Of a stretch of 64,000 nucleotides of DNA, positions 36,487-44,264 are shown in pieces. The translations under genes and the position numbers were made by a program. Below the pieces are notes generated by a model. That model ran no database searches. It was given only the letters and a program-made list of their open reading frames with translations, and was not told where the DNA came from. The DNA lies in the NCBI RefSeq assembly GCF_000733925.1, contig NZ_JPOO01000003.1:744001-808000 (forward strand). Reading direction: 5' to 3'. Source of the stretch: Arenibacter algicola. GTDB lineage: Bacteria > Bacteroidota > Bacteroidia > Flavobacteriales > Flavobacteriaceae. How positions within the stretch are numbered: the stretch's first letter is position 1; the number at the start of each line of letters is the position of its first letter.

Positions 36487-37607
36487 TAACTCTGGATAAT
36501 TTGTCCATGGGTATTTTTGATAAGCTTATTTACAATATAGGGAGAATTAGTCAATATCCCCATTGCTAAATTGGATAGCCTTGGATTCAGCAATACCGCT
36601 TGCAACTGCCTGCCCATCCACAACCTCTTGGCAAACATATGCTTCCATTCGGTTTCATAATCCATCTCCAACCTGGACCGATTCTGCATTCCGTTTTTAA
36701 AATAAGCATGTATAGCTTCCGAGGCAATTTTAGCACTATGGATTGCCATGGCCATACCATTGCCGCACAAAGGATGTATAAGACCCGCAGTATCCCCACA
36801 CATAAAAATATGATTCTCCACTGGCTTTTTTTTATGAAATGAAATCTGTCCTATGGTCAGTGGTTGCTCAAATAAGATCTCGGCATCATTTAGAAATTTG
36901 CCAAGATATGGGTTCCTAGCAATAATATTCTGATTAAAACCGGTAATATCCTTCTCTTTTTTAAAACTATCGTAAGAAACCAGATAACAGAAATTTACGG
37001 CCCCGTTCTCCGTTTTGGAAAGTCCCCCGTAACCACCCCTGAAATTATGGATAGCCACTAAGTTATCAGGAAAGGAGTCTAACTTATAATGCGCCTTTAC
37101 AGCCAACCATGGGGATTTTTTCTGAATAAAGTGGCGCTTTAGATCTTTATCCAAAACCCCTCTTTTTCCATAGGCTCCAATAACAAATTTGCTGATGTAT
37201 TCCTGACCCGATTCCACACCGACCCTAAAATTGTCATTTTCATAGCTAATGGAGGTTACACTTTTAGTGAAAACAATTACTCCTAAATCCATTGCCCTTT
37301 TGTACAAAAGATGGTCAAAAGTATATCTACTAAGACCAAAGCCTCCCATAGGCAGTTTAGCCTTCAAGGCCTTCCCCTTTTCTAGACTCAGGAGCATTTC
37401 ATTAAATTGAAAGGTTTGTGGCAATGAAATTCCCAAAAACTCCAAATAAGGAATCACTTCGTTGGAAACATACTCTCCGCAAACTTTATGATGGGGATAC
37501 GGTTTACTTTCAAAAACAGCCACATTGTAGTTTTCCCTTCGCAAGTGTATGGCTGCGGTTAAACCTGCAAGGCCTCCCCCCACAACAATGACATCAAAAT
37601 TATCCAT
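36486..37607 (-). CDS. FAD-dependent oxidoreductase of the PKS cluster (geranylgeranyl reductase-like)
   Basis: 373 residues from ATG 37607, which opens directly into the dinucleotide-binding motif DVIVVGGGLAGLTAA. The FAD-binding GD motif is in FMCGDTAGLIHPLCGNGMAM near residue 285. It resembles the aromatic hydroxylase/geranylgeranyl reductase group and likely oxidises or reduces the polyketide product. An upstream in-frame ATG (37730) would read through a terminator hairpin at 37636-37660 and is rejected. It is the first gene of the operon. Confidence 0.9.
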   Translation of the reverse strand: MDNFDVIVVGGGLAGLTAAIHLRRENYNVAVFESKPYPHHKVCGEYVSNEVIPYLEFLGISLPQTFQFNEMLLSLEKGKALKAKLPMGGFGLSRYTFDHLLYKRAMDLGVIVFTKSVTSISYENDNFRVGVESGQEYISKFVIGAYGKRGVLDKDLKRHFIQKKSPWLAVKAHYKLDSFPDNLVAIHNFRGGYGGLSKTENGAVNFCYLVSYDSFKKEKDITGFNQNIIARNPYLGKFLNDAEILFEQPLTIGQISFHKKKPVENHIFMCGDTAGLIHPLCGNGMAMAIHSAKIASEAIHAYFKNGMQNRSRLEMDYETEWKHMFAKRLWMGRQLQAVLLNPRLSNLAMGILTNSPYIVNKLIKNTHGQIIQS

Positions 37608-37635
37608 CAACAAAAGGTACAGAAAATAAACAAAA

Positions 37636-37660
37636 AAACCCGACGATAGACGTCGGGTTT
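37636..37660. terminator. Intrinsic terminator between OmpA lipoprotein gene and PKS operon
   Basis: Perfect 10-bp stem AAACCCGACG/CGTCGGGTTT with loop ATAGA; A-run on one side, TTTTAT on the other. It follows the OmpA gene (minus strand) and lies only 29 bp before the PKS operon's first ATG. Confidence 0.8.
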
Positions 37661-37677
37661 TATATAAGAAAGTTTTT

Positions 37678-38373
37678 TTACTGTTTCGCTTTTTGGAGGG
37701 CTTCCTGTTGTAGAGCTTCATTGGCCACAATAACCAATTCTACCCTACGGTTTTTAGCTTTACCGGCAGCTGTACTGTTATCGGCCTTGGGTTGCGTCTC
37801 ACCATACCAGGTTGTAGTTAACCTACTCCCTGAAATACCATTGGTAATTAAGTAATTGGTTACAGACTGTGCCCGTTGTTTGGATAAGTTTAAATTGTAA
37901 TCATCGGGTCCGGCACTATCGGTATGGCCTTCCACCAATATATTGGTGTCCGGGTATTCTTTTAAGATCCCTACCAATCTATCCAATGTTGTTGCCGAAG
38001 TACCCTTAACATCAGATTTATTGGTGTCAAAATAAACACCGGCATCCTCATTAAAGGTTACATTTATTCCTTCGCCAACCCTGGTAACCTCTGCTCCTGG
38101 AATCTCTTCTTCAATTCGTTCTGCCTGACGGTCCATTCTGTCCCCAATATAACCACCGGCAACACCACCTACCACTGCTCCAATGATAGCTCCCAAGGCT
38201 GTATTGTTTCCTTTTCCGACATTATTGCCGAGAACACCTCCAATTACCGCTCCGCCGGCAGCACCTGTTGCTGCCCCCCTTTGCTTATGACTTGTATTCT
38301 TTACTGCTTGACAGCTACTGAACGTAGCTAGAATCATCATTATGGATAAACTGCTTACTATTATTTTTTTCAT
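37678..38373 (-). CDS. OmpA-family lipoprotein with glycine zipper
   Basis: 231 residues. Lipoprotein signal with C21 in FSSCQ; glycine-zipper stretch (about 30-75: GAAGGAVIGGVLGNNVGKGN...); then the peptidoglycan-binding OmpA C-terminal domain with LVEGHTDSAGPDDYN, LSKQRAQSV and KNRRVELV. It anchors the outer membrane to the wall. This layout is common in Bacteroidota. A terminator follows 18 bp after the stop. Confidence 0.93.
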   Translation of the reverse strand: MKKIIVSSLSIMMILATFSSCQAVKNTSHKQRGAATGAAGGAVIGGVLGNNVGKGNNTALGAIIGAVVGGVAGGYIGDRMDRQAERIEEEIPGAEVTRVGEGINVTFNEDAGVYFDTNKSDVKGTSATTLDRLVGILKEYPDTNILVEGHTDSAGPDDYNLNLSKQRAQSVTNYLITNGISGSRLTTTWYGETQPKADNSTAAGKAKNRRVELVIVANEALQQEALQKAKQ

Positions 38374-38496
38374 TTGATTTCTTGTTTAAAATTAATCCCA
38401 AAGTTCTTAGGACGAACGCATCCATCAGAACAGAAATCATGCCAATTCCGGCTTATCCGTATAGCGGCATGAATATATCTTAATGTTTATTATTAA

Positions 38497-39000
38497 TTAC
38501 GGTAGATCGTTTTTAGTAAATTCATAAACCACGGTCAACGGTTGTCCCTCTACAGCTACTTTTGAGGTCAATCTCAGCTGTTGATCGGTGAGTTGTTCAA
38601 TGTCCAATCTATATCCCAAACCTCCGGAAATATCCTTATACTTCTCGTCTATAAACTTAAACTGTAACTGACTTGTCATTCCTGGTCTATCCACAACCGA
38701 CCAACGGATAAAGCGCTCCGCTCCATCGCAATTACCACCGCCACCCAACATATAACTGCCGGTACTGTTATTGTTTCTAAAAAACCAGGTGCTACCTTCA
38801 AAACAAGTAGCATCGGAATCATTAAAAAGTACCGATTTAAATTTTCCCTCCCCCCCTTGATAGGAAACATTGTTTAAAATCCAGTTACCGGTCAAAACAC
38901 TTCTATCTTGCCTTGCCGCCTTGGATACGGAACAGGAGGTAACGAGACCGGCCATAATCAACATTAAAAATACAAGCTTTCTTAATTGCATAATTTTCAT
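38497..39000 (-). CDS. Lipocalin-like lipoprotein
   Basis: 167 residues. Lipoprotein signal with Cys in LVTSCS. The mature part starts with LTGNWILNNVSYQG, the GxW motif of the lipocalin-like family, and continues as beta-strands with WFFRNNNSTGSY and IRWSVVDR. It probably binds a small hydrophobic ligand or has a structural role. An ATG nine bases downstream (38991) is an alternative start. It may be read together with the OmpA lipoprotein gene 123 bp downstream. Confidence 0.8.
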   Translation of the reverse strand: MKIMQLRKLVFLMLIMAGLVTSCSVSKAARQDRSVLTGNWILNNVSYQGGEGKFKSVLFNDSDATCFEGSTWFFRNNNSTGSYMLGGGGNCDGAERFIRWSVVDRPGMTSQLQFKFIDEKYKDISGGLGYRLDIEQLTDQQLRLTSKVAVEGQPLTVVYEFTKNDLP

Positions 39001-39331
39001 ATTTATAATTTGAACATATATACGTTGGAAGTGTGAAAAAAGTATGATGCTCCGGTATTAATTTCAAAGATTTAAACTAATAGCTTCAGGCACAGAATAT
39101 TCCCAACAATTTATTTTTTCAAAGTTATTGCAAACGGCGACAATCAGTTTGCTCTTATAAAAAAATAATTGACTTTACCCCAATTGGGAATCAGTGGCAA
39201 TTACAGGGTACCAGCCTAACTATAGCAGATGATATTCCTAAAAAAACAAGGGAAAGCATTGCTTTCCCTTGTGCATTAACAGCCAAAACTCTAATATTAA
39301 AACCAACAAACAGACTGCTAACAAAACAACT
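39001..39331. other. 331-bp intergenic region
   Basis: It contains the promoter of the lipocalin-like gene at the left and a strong terminator (39246-39272) for the sigma-54 operon at the right. No coding frame, -7 box or repeat of note was found in between. Confidence 0.6.
39246..39272 (-). terminator. Intrinsic terminator of the sigma-54 gdhA operon
   Basis: Perfect 12-bp stem ACAAGGGAAAGC/GCTTTCCCTTGT with a 3-nt loop; on the minus strand it is followed by TTTTTT. It lies 60 bp after the stop of the 125-residue gene. Confidence 0.88.
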
Positions 39332-39709
39332 TCATAATTTTCCCAAAATCTGGGTATATAGTTTTTCCTTTAATTTGTGTGACGCCTGTAAAATACCCGC
39401 ATATAGGTTACGATATTCTTCGTGCTTGTTCACATAGTATATATCGCACTCCATATCTTCGCATTCATGTAAATTGACCATTGAACTCTTATATCTGTAG
39501 AATACACCCAGATGTAATTTGTTTTCCAAGGTCAATTCTTTCAGGTTACCAATCATATCATCATCATTCGACAATTTCTTGGCGATGTTGATCAAGATTT
39601 CCAACTCCCTACCATTGTTAACCAAATGTTCTATCCAATTGCTCAGCTCCAGGGCATCTTTTTTGGCAATTAATTTATCGTCCGAATCATGCTCATAAAA
39701 CACTTCCAT
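39332..39709 (-). CDS. Uncharacterised 125-residue protein, last gene of the sigma-54 operon
   Basis: Soluble, mostly helical and acidic; no signal peptide or membrane segment. Opens MEVFYEHDSDDKLIAKKDAL and has two cysteine-adjacent acidic patches (HECEDMECDIYYV). No family recognised. It starts two bases after the Rnk/GreA-like gene stop, so it is translationally linked to it, and it ends at a strong terminator. The operon context implies a role tied to glutamate dehydrogenase or the stress response behind it. Confidence 0.7.
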   Translation of the reverse strand: MEVFYEHDSDDKLIAKKDALELSNWIEHLVNNGRELEILINIAKKLSNDDDMIGNLKELTLENKLHLGVFYRYKSSMVNLHECEDMECDIYYVNKHEEYRNLYAGILQASHKLKEKLYTQILGKL

Positions 39710-39711
39710 AA

Positions 39712-40131
39712 TTACAATAAAATATCAGAGTTAATAGTGTTGTGTTCTTGCTTTACATCTGCCACTTTAAGGGTTTGTTCCCCATTCCTAAACTCCCAAA
39801 CAATATCGTCCCCTTTGGCATAGCCAATAACGGCTGCCCCCATTGGTGTTAGAATTGAGATTTTACTATTCTTGAAATCGCCCTGTGATGGAATCACCAA
39901 TTGGAATTGTTTTGACCATCCATTAACCGCTTGGATGGTAACAATGGAATTGAACCTAATGACATCTTTGGGCATTTCCCCCTCATTATAAACAACCGCA
40001 GATTTCAACTCTTCAGTCAACTTTTCAATGGAACTCTTATAAGTATTATCCGTGTAAAACCCGGATACATTTACCAAGCGTTTTAAAAGGACAAATTCCT
40101 TCTCCTCCAACACTAAATTTCCGTACTTCAT
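39712..40131 (-). CDS. GreA/GreB-family protein, Rnk-like
   Basis: 139 residues. The C-terminal FKBP-like domain of Gre factors is visible (residues about 55-125: VRFNSIVTIQ-type strand, ISILTPMGAAVIGYAKGDDIVW), with only a short N-terminal helical part instead of the long GreA coiled coil, as in Rnk. It probably binds RNA polymerase near the secondary channel and modulates transcription. Third gene of the sigma-54 operon, 23 bp after gdhA. Confidence 0.85.
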   Translation of the reverse strand: MKYGNLVLEEKEFVLLKRLVNVSGFYTDNTYKSSIEKLTEELKSAVVYNEGEMPKDVIRFNSIVTIQAVNGWSKQFQLVIPSQGDFKNSKISILTPMGAAVIGYAKGDDIVWEFRNGEQTLKVADVKQEHNTINSDILL

Positions 40132-40154
40132 AATTCTGTGTTTTTTAATTTTAT

Positions 40155-41438
40155 TTATGGAAATATCCCTCTTTGAACATAGGCCTTTTCTATTCTCTCA
40201 ATAGCTATGACATAGGCCGCAGTCCTCATATCCCCATCCCTATTTTCGGCCGTTTCATAAACCTTTTCAAAGACTTCCTTCATTTTCTTTTCCAGCTTCG
40301 CCAATACTTCCTCCAATTGCCATAATTCTCCGTTTCTATTCTGGAGCCACTCAAAATAACTGCCAATTACACCTCCGGAATTACATAGGATGTCCGGTAT
40401 AATACCCACTCCATTTTTCAACAATATCTCCTCACCTTCCACATCGGTAGGTCCGTTTGCCCCTTCCGCTATTAAAAATGCCTTGATCTTAGTTGCGTTC
40501 TCAGCTGTAATTTGATTTCCTAAGGCCGCAGGAATACATATATCGCAGTCCAATTCAAAAAAATGGTCCTTTTCTACAACTTGGGCGTTGTCATAGCCTA
40601 CAATACTGCCTTTGTTACCTTGCATATACTGGTACAACTTGGATACTTCAATACCATCGCTGTTCGTAATACTACCATAAGCATCCTGCACTCCTACCAA
40701 TTTAGCACCTTCGTTTTCCAAAAAATAGGCAGTCCAATAACCCACATTCCCAAATCCCTGTACAATAAACCTCTTATTCTTGAGGTCGACCTTTTTCTTT
40801 TCGGCCCAATATTTTATGTTCAGAAAAACGCCATAGCCTGTAGCCCTATCCCTGCCTTCAGAACCACCGGAACCCAAGGGTTTTCCGGTTACCACATGCT
40901 GATTTTTAGACCTTTCGGCCGGAGATTTTGTAGACATATACGTATCCACAATCCAGGCCATGGTTTGTGAATTTGTATTTACGTCCGGGGCAGGTATATC
41001 GTGCTCGGGACCAATGTTATCACCTAATGCATATGTAAACCTTCTGGTAATCCTTTCCAATTCGGCAGTAGAATATTTGGAGGGATCAATTTGTATTCCT
41101 CCCTTTGCTCCACCATAGGGCAGACCTGCCAAAGAAGTTTTCCAGGTCATCCACATTGCAAGGGCTTTTGCCGCATCAATATCTACGGTTGGGTGATAAC
41201 GAAGTCCACCTTTATAAGGTCCCAAAGCGTTATTGTGCTGTACCCGATATCCGGTAAAAACTTCAACATCCCCATTATCCATTTTAACTGGGAAATGTAT
41301 CAGCAATTCATTATTGGTGATGCTAAGTATTTTTCTAATATTACTATTTAGGTTAATAATATCGGCAGCATGATTGAATTGACGCATCACGTTCTCCAAC
41401 ATGCCCTGTTTCGATGCTGTTTTTGACTTTGTAATCAT
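40155..41438 (-). CDS. gdhA: Glutamate dehydrogenase (Glu/Leu/Phe/Val family)
   Basis: 427 residues. It interconverts glutamate with 2-oxoglutarate and ammonia. The catalytic lysine lies in LAGLPYGGAKGG (K112), with substrate-binding GPYKGGLRYHP before it; the C-terminal Rossmann domain has FIVQGFGNVG. The alpha-type length matches hexameric NAD(P) enzymes. It begins 10 bp after the four-cysteine protein gene, under the sigma-54 promoter at 41644-41659, which suggests regulated rather than constitutive nitrogen metabolism. Cofactor preference cannot be read reliably. Confidence 0.95.
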   Translation of the reverse strand: MITKSKTASKQGMLENVMRQFNHAADIINLNSNIRKILSITNNELLIHFPVKMDNGDVEVFTGYRVQHNNALGPYKGGLRYHPTVDIDAAKALAMWMTWKTSLAGLPYGGAKGGIQIDPSKYSTAELERITRRFTYALGDNIGPEHDIPAPDVNTNSQTMAWIVDTYMSTKSPAERSKNQHVVTGKPLGSGGSEGRDRATGYGVFLNIKYWAEKKKVDLKNKRFIVQGFGNVGYWTAYFLENEGAKLVGVQDAYGSITNSDGIEVSKLYQYMQGNKGSIVGYDNAQVVEKDHFFELDCDICIPAALGNQITAENATKIKAFLIAEGANGPTDVEGEEILLKNGVGIIPDILCNSGGVIGSYFEWLQNRNGELWQLEEVLAKLEKKMKEVFEKVYETAENRDGDMRTAAYVIAIERIEKAYVQRGIFP

Positions 41439-41448
41439 AAATTTCTTT

Positions 41449-41616
41449 TTAGAATAATGTCACTTCACTTTTAAAAACCAAATTATTTCTACCAAATACT
41501 GCCCTTGAATCCGCTGATTCAAATTCATTGCAGTTCCAAATATGTTTTTTGTTTTTTGTAAGTACACATGTTTTGAAATACTCACAACTTGGACATAAAC
41601 TAGTGCTGTTTCCCAT
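41449..41616 (-). CDS. Small four-cysteine protein, first gene of the sigma-54 operon
   Basis: 55 residues from ATG 41616. Cysteines are in CPSC (8, 11), C17 and C29 (WNCNEFE), the spacing of a small zinc- or iron-binding fold. It is not membrane-bound. The start at 41616 is chosen over an ATG at 41637 because the sigma-54 promoter predicts transcription starting near 41633, inside the longer reading. It precedes gdhA by 10 bp. No named family; it might be a redox or metal sensor or partner of the operon's enzymes. Confidence 0.75.
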   Translation of the reverse strand: MGNSTSLCPSCEYFKTCVLTKNKKHIWNCNEFESADSRAVFGRNNLVFKSEVTLF

Positions 41617-41643
41617 AACCGTGTATTTTAGTAACACGGTAAA

Positions 41644-41659
41644 GGCAACTAGGGTGCCA
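41644..41659 (-). promoter_or_regulatory. Sigma-54 (RpoN) promoter
   Basis: On the minus strand: TGGCACCCTAGTTGCC followed by TTT. This matches TGGCAC-N5-TTGC with GG at 41658-41657 and GC at 41646-41645, exactly 10 bp apart. Predicted start of transcription near 41633, 17 bp before the four-cysteine protein ATG. A sigma-54 activator gene ends 140 bp upstream. Confidence 0.82.
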
Positions 41660-41722
41660 CAAAACCAGAGAGAGAATTATTGTACATTCAAACAACTGTA
41701 AATCAATACATTAATTTGAAAT

Positions 41723-41733
41723 GAACACTGTTC
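41723..41733. promoter_or_regulatory. Candidate enhancer palindrome for the NtrC-type activator
   Basis: GAACA-C-TGTTC, a perfect 11-bp palindrome centred about 95 bp upstream of the predicted sigma-54 transcript start, the usual range for activator (UAS) sites. Confidence 0.45.
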
Positions 41734-41746
41734 TATTGAATACGGA

Positions 41747-41785
41747 GATGGGATATTTTCCTCAGTCGGGTAAATAATACCCATC
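41747..41785. promoter_or_regulatory. Second candidate upstream site or weak hairpin
   Basis: GATGGG...CCCATC arms with matching TATT/AATA flanks, spaced about 27 bp, centred near -133 from the sigma-54 start and 14 bp after the regulator's stop. It could be a second enhancer or a weak terminator of the regulator gene. Confidence 0.3.
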
Positions 41786-41798
41786 TGAAACAAGGAAT

Positions 41799-43133
41799 TT
41801 ATTGGATTTTTTGACGCAGTGTTTTGCGATCTATCTGAAGAATTTCTGCTGCTTTGGATTTATTATTGTCGGTGGCCTCCAACACTTTTAAGATATATTT
41901 TTTTTCAACTTCTTTTAATGGCAATAGGTTGTCTTCGGGAAAATCTATCTTATATTTCAAATTGTCTGGCAAATTGTCGATTTCGATTCTCTTATCGCAC
42001 ATTATTACAGCCCTTTGAATTACGTTTTCCAATTCCCTAATATTCCCAGGCCATGGATACCGAAATAAAAGCTCCAAAGCCTCGGGTGCAATAGTTACCA
42101 ATCTATCCTTATACTCCACTCCGTATTTTAAAAGAAACTTGTTCACCAACAAGGGAATATCTTCTTTGCGCTCCCGGAGGGAAGGCACATTTATTTCCAC
42201 AACGGTCAACCTATAATAAAGGTCTTCCCTAAACAATTTTTTTTGTACTTGGGAATATAAATTGCTATTGGTGGCCGCAATAACCCGGATGTCTATTTTT
42301 TCTATTTTTTGAGACCCTACCTTCACCACTTCTTTTTCCTGCAAGGCCCGTAACAATTTGGATTGAACGGACAGGGATGCATTGCCTATTTCATCCAAAA
42401 ATAAGGTACCCTTGTCCGCTGCCTGAAAAAAACCATTGCGATTTTCATTGGCCCCCGTAAAAGCCCCCTTGGCATAACCAAAAAGCTCGGCTTCCAATAG
42501 ACTTTCAGGAATGGCCCCACAGTTTACCGCAACAAACGGCGCCCTGGAGAATTTTCCCATATAATGTACAGAACGGGCAACCAATTCCTTCCCGGTGCCA
42601 CTTTCCCCATTAATCAGGACCGTTGCCTTGTTGTCTTTCACCCTATCGATAATATCGGTCACTTTTTTTATGGCCTCGGATCTACCAATAAGTTCCCCAT
42701 AAGCATCAACATTATTATTTTTAGAGGCTGAATGACCGTTTGACCCTGCCTTGCTAGGGGAATTGCCCTTGAACGATTTTAATACCGCCTGCTTTAATTC
42801 CTCTTTGGTAAAAGGTTTGACCAAATAATCCAAGGCCCCTGATTTTAGAACACTCATTGCGTCATCTACCGACGGATAACCGGTAACCACTAATTTTGGT
42901 AACTTGGGATAATGTTCGGAAACGTATTTAACCAGCTGCAGCCCATCAACATCCGGCATTTTAAGGTCTGTAATCAAAAGGTCTATTTTGGAATCTTTTA
43001 ATATCACCAAGGCCTCTTTAACAGAAACAGCCTTATAGGTATGGTAATTAAAAGATTGAAGGTGTCTATGGATCAATTCCAATATATTTACATCATCATC
43101 TACGATCAATACATTCTCTTTATTAAAACCCAT
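41799..43133 (-). CDS. NtrC-family sigma-54-dependent response regulator
   Basis: 444 residues in three domains: receiver (1-120) with D56 in LLITDLKMPD and K106 in YLVKPF; AAA+ domain with Walker A GESGTGKE (176-183) and the sigma-54-contacting GAFTGA (223-228), R-finger region and FLDEIGNA; and a C-terminal Fis-type helix-turn-helix ending NNKSKAAEILQIDRKTLR. Start GTG/ATG at 43133 is four bases after the kinase stop. The nearest target is the sigma-54 promoter 140 bp downstream (41644-41659). It probably activates the gdhA operon in answer to the adjacent kinase. Confidence 0.95.
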   Translation of the reverse strand: MGFNKENVLIVDDDVNILELIHRHLQSFNYHTYKAVSVKEALVILKDSKIDLLITDLKMPDVDGLQLVKYVSEHYPKLPKLVVTGYPSVDDAMSVLKSGALDYLVKPFTKEELKQAVLKSFKGNSPSKAGSNGHSASKNNNVDAYGELIGRSEAIKKVTDIIDRVKDNKATVLINGESGTGKELVARSVHYMGKFSRAPFVAVNCGAIPESLLEAELFGYAKGAFTGANENRNGFFQAADKGTLFLDEIGNASLSVQSKLLRALQEKEVVKVGSQKIEKIDIRVIAATNSNLYSQVQKKLFREDLYYRLTVVEINVPSLRERKEDIPLLVNKFLLKYGVEYKDRLVTIAPEALELLFRYPWPGNIRELENVIQRAVIMCDKRIEIDNLPDNLKYKIDFPEDNLLPLKEVEKKYILKVLEATDNNKSKAAEILQIDRKTLRQKIQ

Positions 43134-43137
43134 AATC

Positions 43138-44244
43138 TTATATTTTCGGAAAATTAACGGTAAATATAGCCCCTTTAGGTTTGTTGGATCTATACTTTAT
43201 GGTCCCTTTATGACTTTTTACTATACCATGAACTACGCTTAACCCCAATCCGGAACCTTCACCAACCGGTTTGGTACTAAAAAACGGTTCAAAGATCTTA
43301 TCACTAATTTTGGAATCTATACCTGGCCCTTCATCCGTGATGCATATTTCAATATTTTTATCGGTTTCCTTTACCTCTATTTTAATCTTGCCTTTAACAG
43401 GGGAAAAATAAATGGCATTAAGCACCAAATTAAAAACTACCTGAGTCAACTGAATGGTATCTACCCGTAGAAAAATAGGTTGGTCACTCAAATTGAGATG
43501 GTGAACAATTTTCTTTTTCTTAAAACTGGGCTCCATTAAATTAACAGCATTCGTTATTATGGGGCCTATATTGACCAAGGACATCTGCTGGGGCATTTCA
43601 CAGGCAAAGAACATGAGCTTTTTAACCACTTCCCTGGAAAATATAGCACTATTTATTATTTTATCGACATCCTTAGCGGCTTGGGTGTCCTGAGTTATCC
43701 TAGTTTTCAATAATTCGGCAAATCCAAGTATATTCGCCAATGGGGTATTTAGTTCATGGGCGATCCCAGCAGTAATTTCACCTAAAATACCAAGGCGGTC
43801 GGCCCTTTCCATTTTACGCTTGATAATTATCTCATTGTCCTTGATCTGTTTTCTTTCCAAAAGATTGCCCACCTCCAAACACACATTTTGAAGCAATTTT
43901 TCTTCTTCCTGCAAAAAGTCATCCTTGGTATATTTTGGCCCAGGATAGGCCACGTGTATTTCACCTACTTTCTTATTAAAAACCATAACATTGGACTCCA
44001 ACGACACAGGATCATCCGGAAAATCTGGCGTGACTATATTATACTGGTCAGAAATGAGTTTCACTTGGGCAACGTCACTAAAAAGCCAAGCTTTCTGCAA
44101 ACAATGTAGAATTCCCTTCAGGGCATCTTCAACCTGTTCATAGTCGCAATTCACGATTATAGAGGTTACCTCATATAAACAAGTAAGCTCCTTTATACGC
44201 TCCTTGAGTTTTTCTTCTGCTGTAATCATCTGCATATTGATCAA
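43138..44244 (-). CDS. Soluble sensor histidine kinase (GAF-like input)
   Basis: 368 residues and no membrane segment, so it senses a cytosolic signal. Residues about 15-140 form a GAF-like input domain (KELTCLYEVTSIIV ...), then HisKA with phospho-accepting H163 in EITAGIAHELNTPLAN, and HATPase_c with N-box NLVLNAIYFSP, DEGPGID and GSGLGLSVV. It begins 20 bp after the E1 dehydrogenase stop and four bases before the response regulator, so all three are probably co-transcribed. Ligand unknown; a 2-oxoacid or nitrogen signal would fit the neighbours. Confidence 0.93.
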   Translation of the reverse strand: MINMQMITAEEKLKERIKELTCLYEVTSIIVNCDYEQVEDALKGILHCLQKAWLFSDVAQVKLISDQYNIVTPDFPDDPVSLESNVMVFNKKVGEIHVAYPGPKYTKDDFLQEEEKLLQNVCLEVGNLLERKQIKDNEIIIKRKMERADRLGILGEITAGIAHELNTPLANILGFAELLKTRITQDTQAAKDVDKIINSAIFSREVVKKLMFFACEMPQQMSLVNIGPIITNAVNLMEPSFKKKKIVHHLNLSDQPIFLRVDTIQLTQVVFNLVLNAIYFSPVKGKIKIEVKETDKNIEICITDEGPGIDSKISDKIFEPFFSTKPVGEGSGLGLSVVHGIVKSHKGTIKYRSNKPKGAIFTVNFPKI

Positions 44245-44264
44245 TTTTAATTTTCGGGAGATAT

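Noticed and set aside
39175..39192. CCCAATTGGG palindrome in the intergenic region
   Set aside because: Short AT-centred palindrome with no T-run and no clear position relative to a promoter.
39060..39240. Possible second sigma-54 promoter (TTGCA-like and GTGGCA stretches)
   Set aside because: The GG and GC pairs are absent or not 10 bp apart on either strand.
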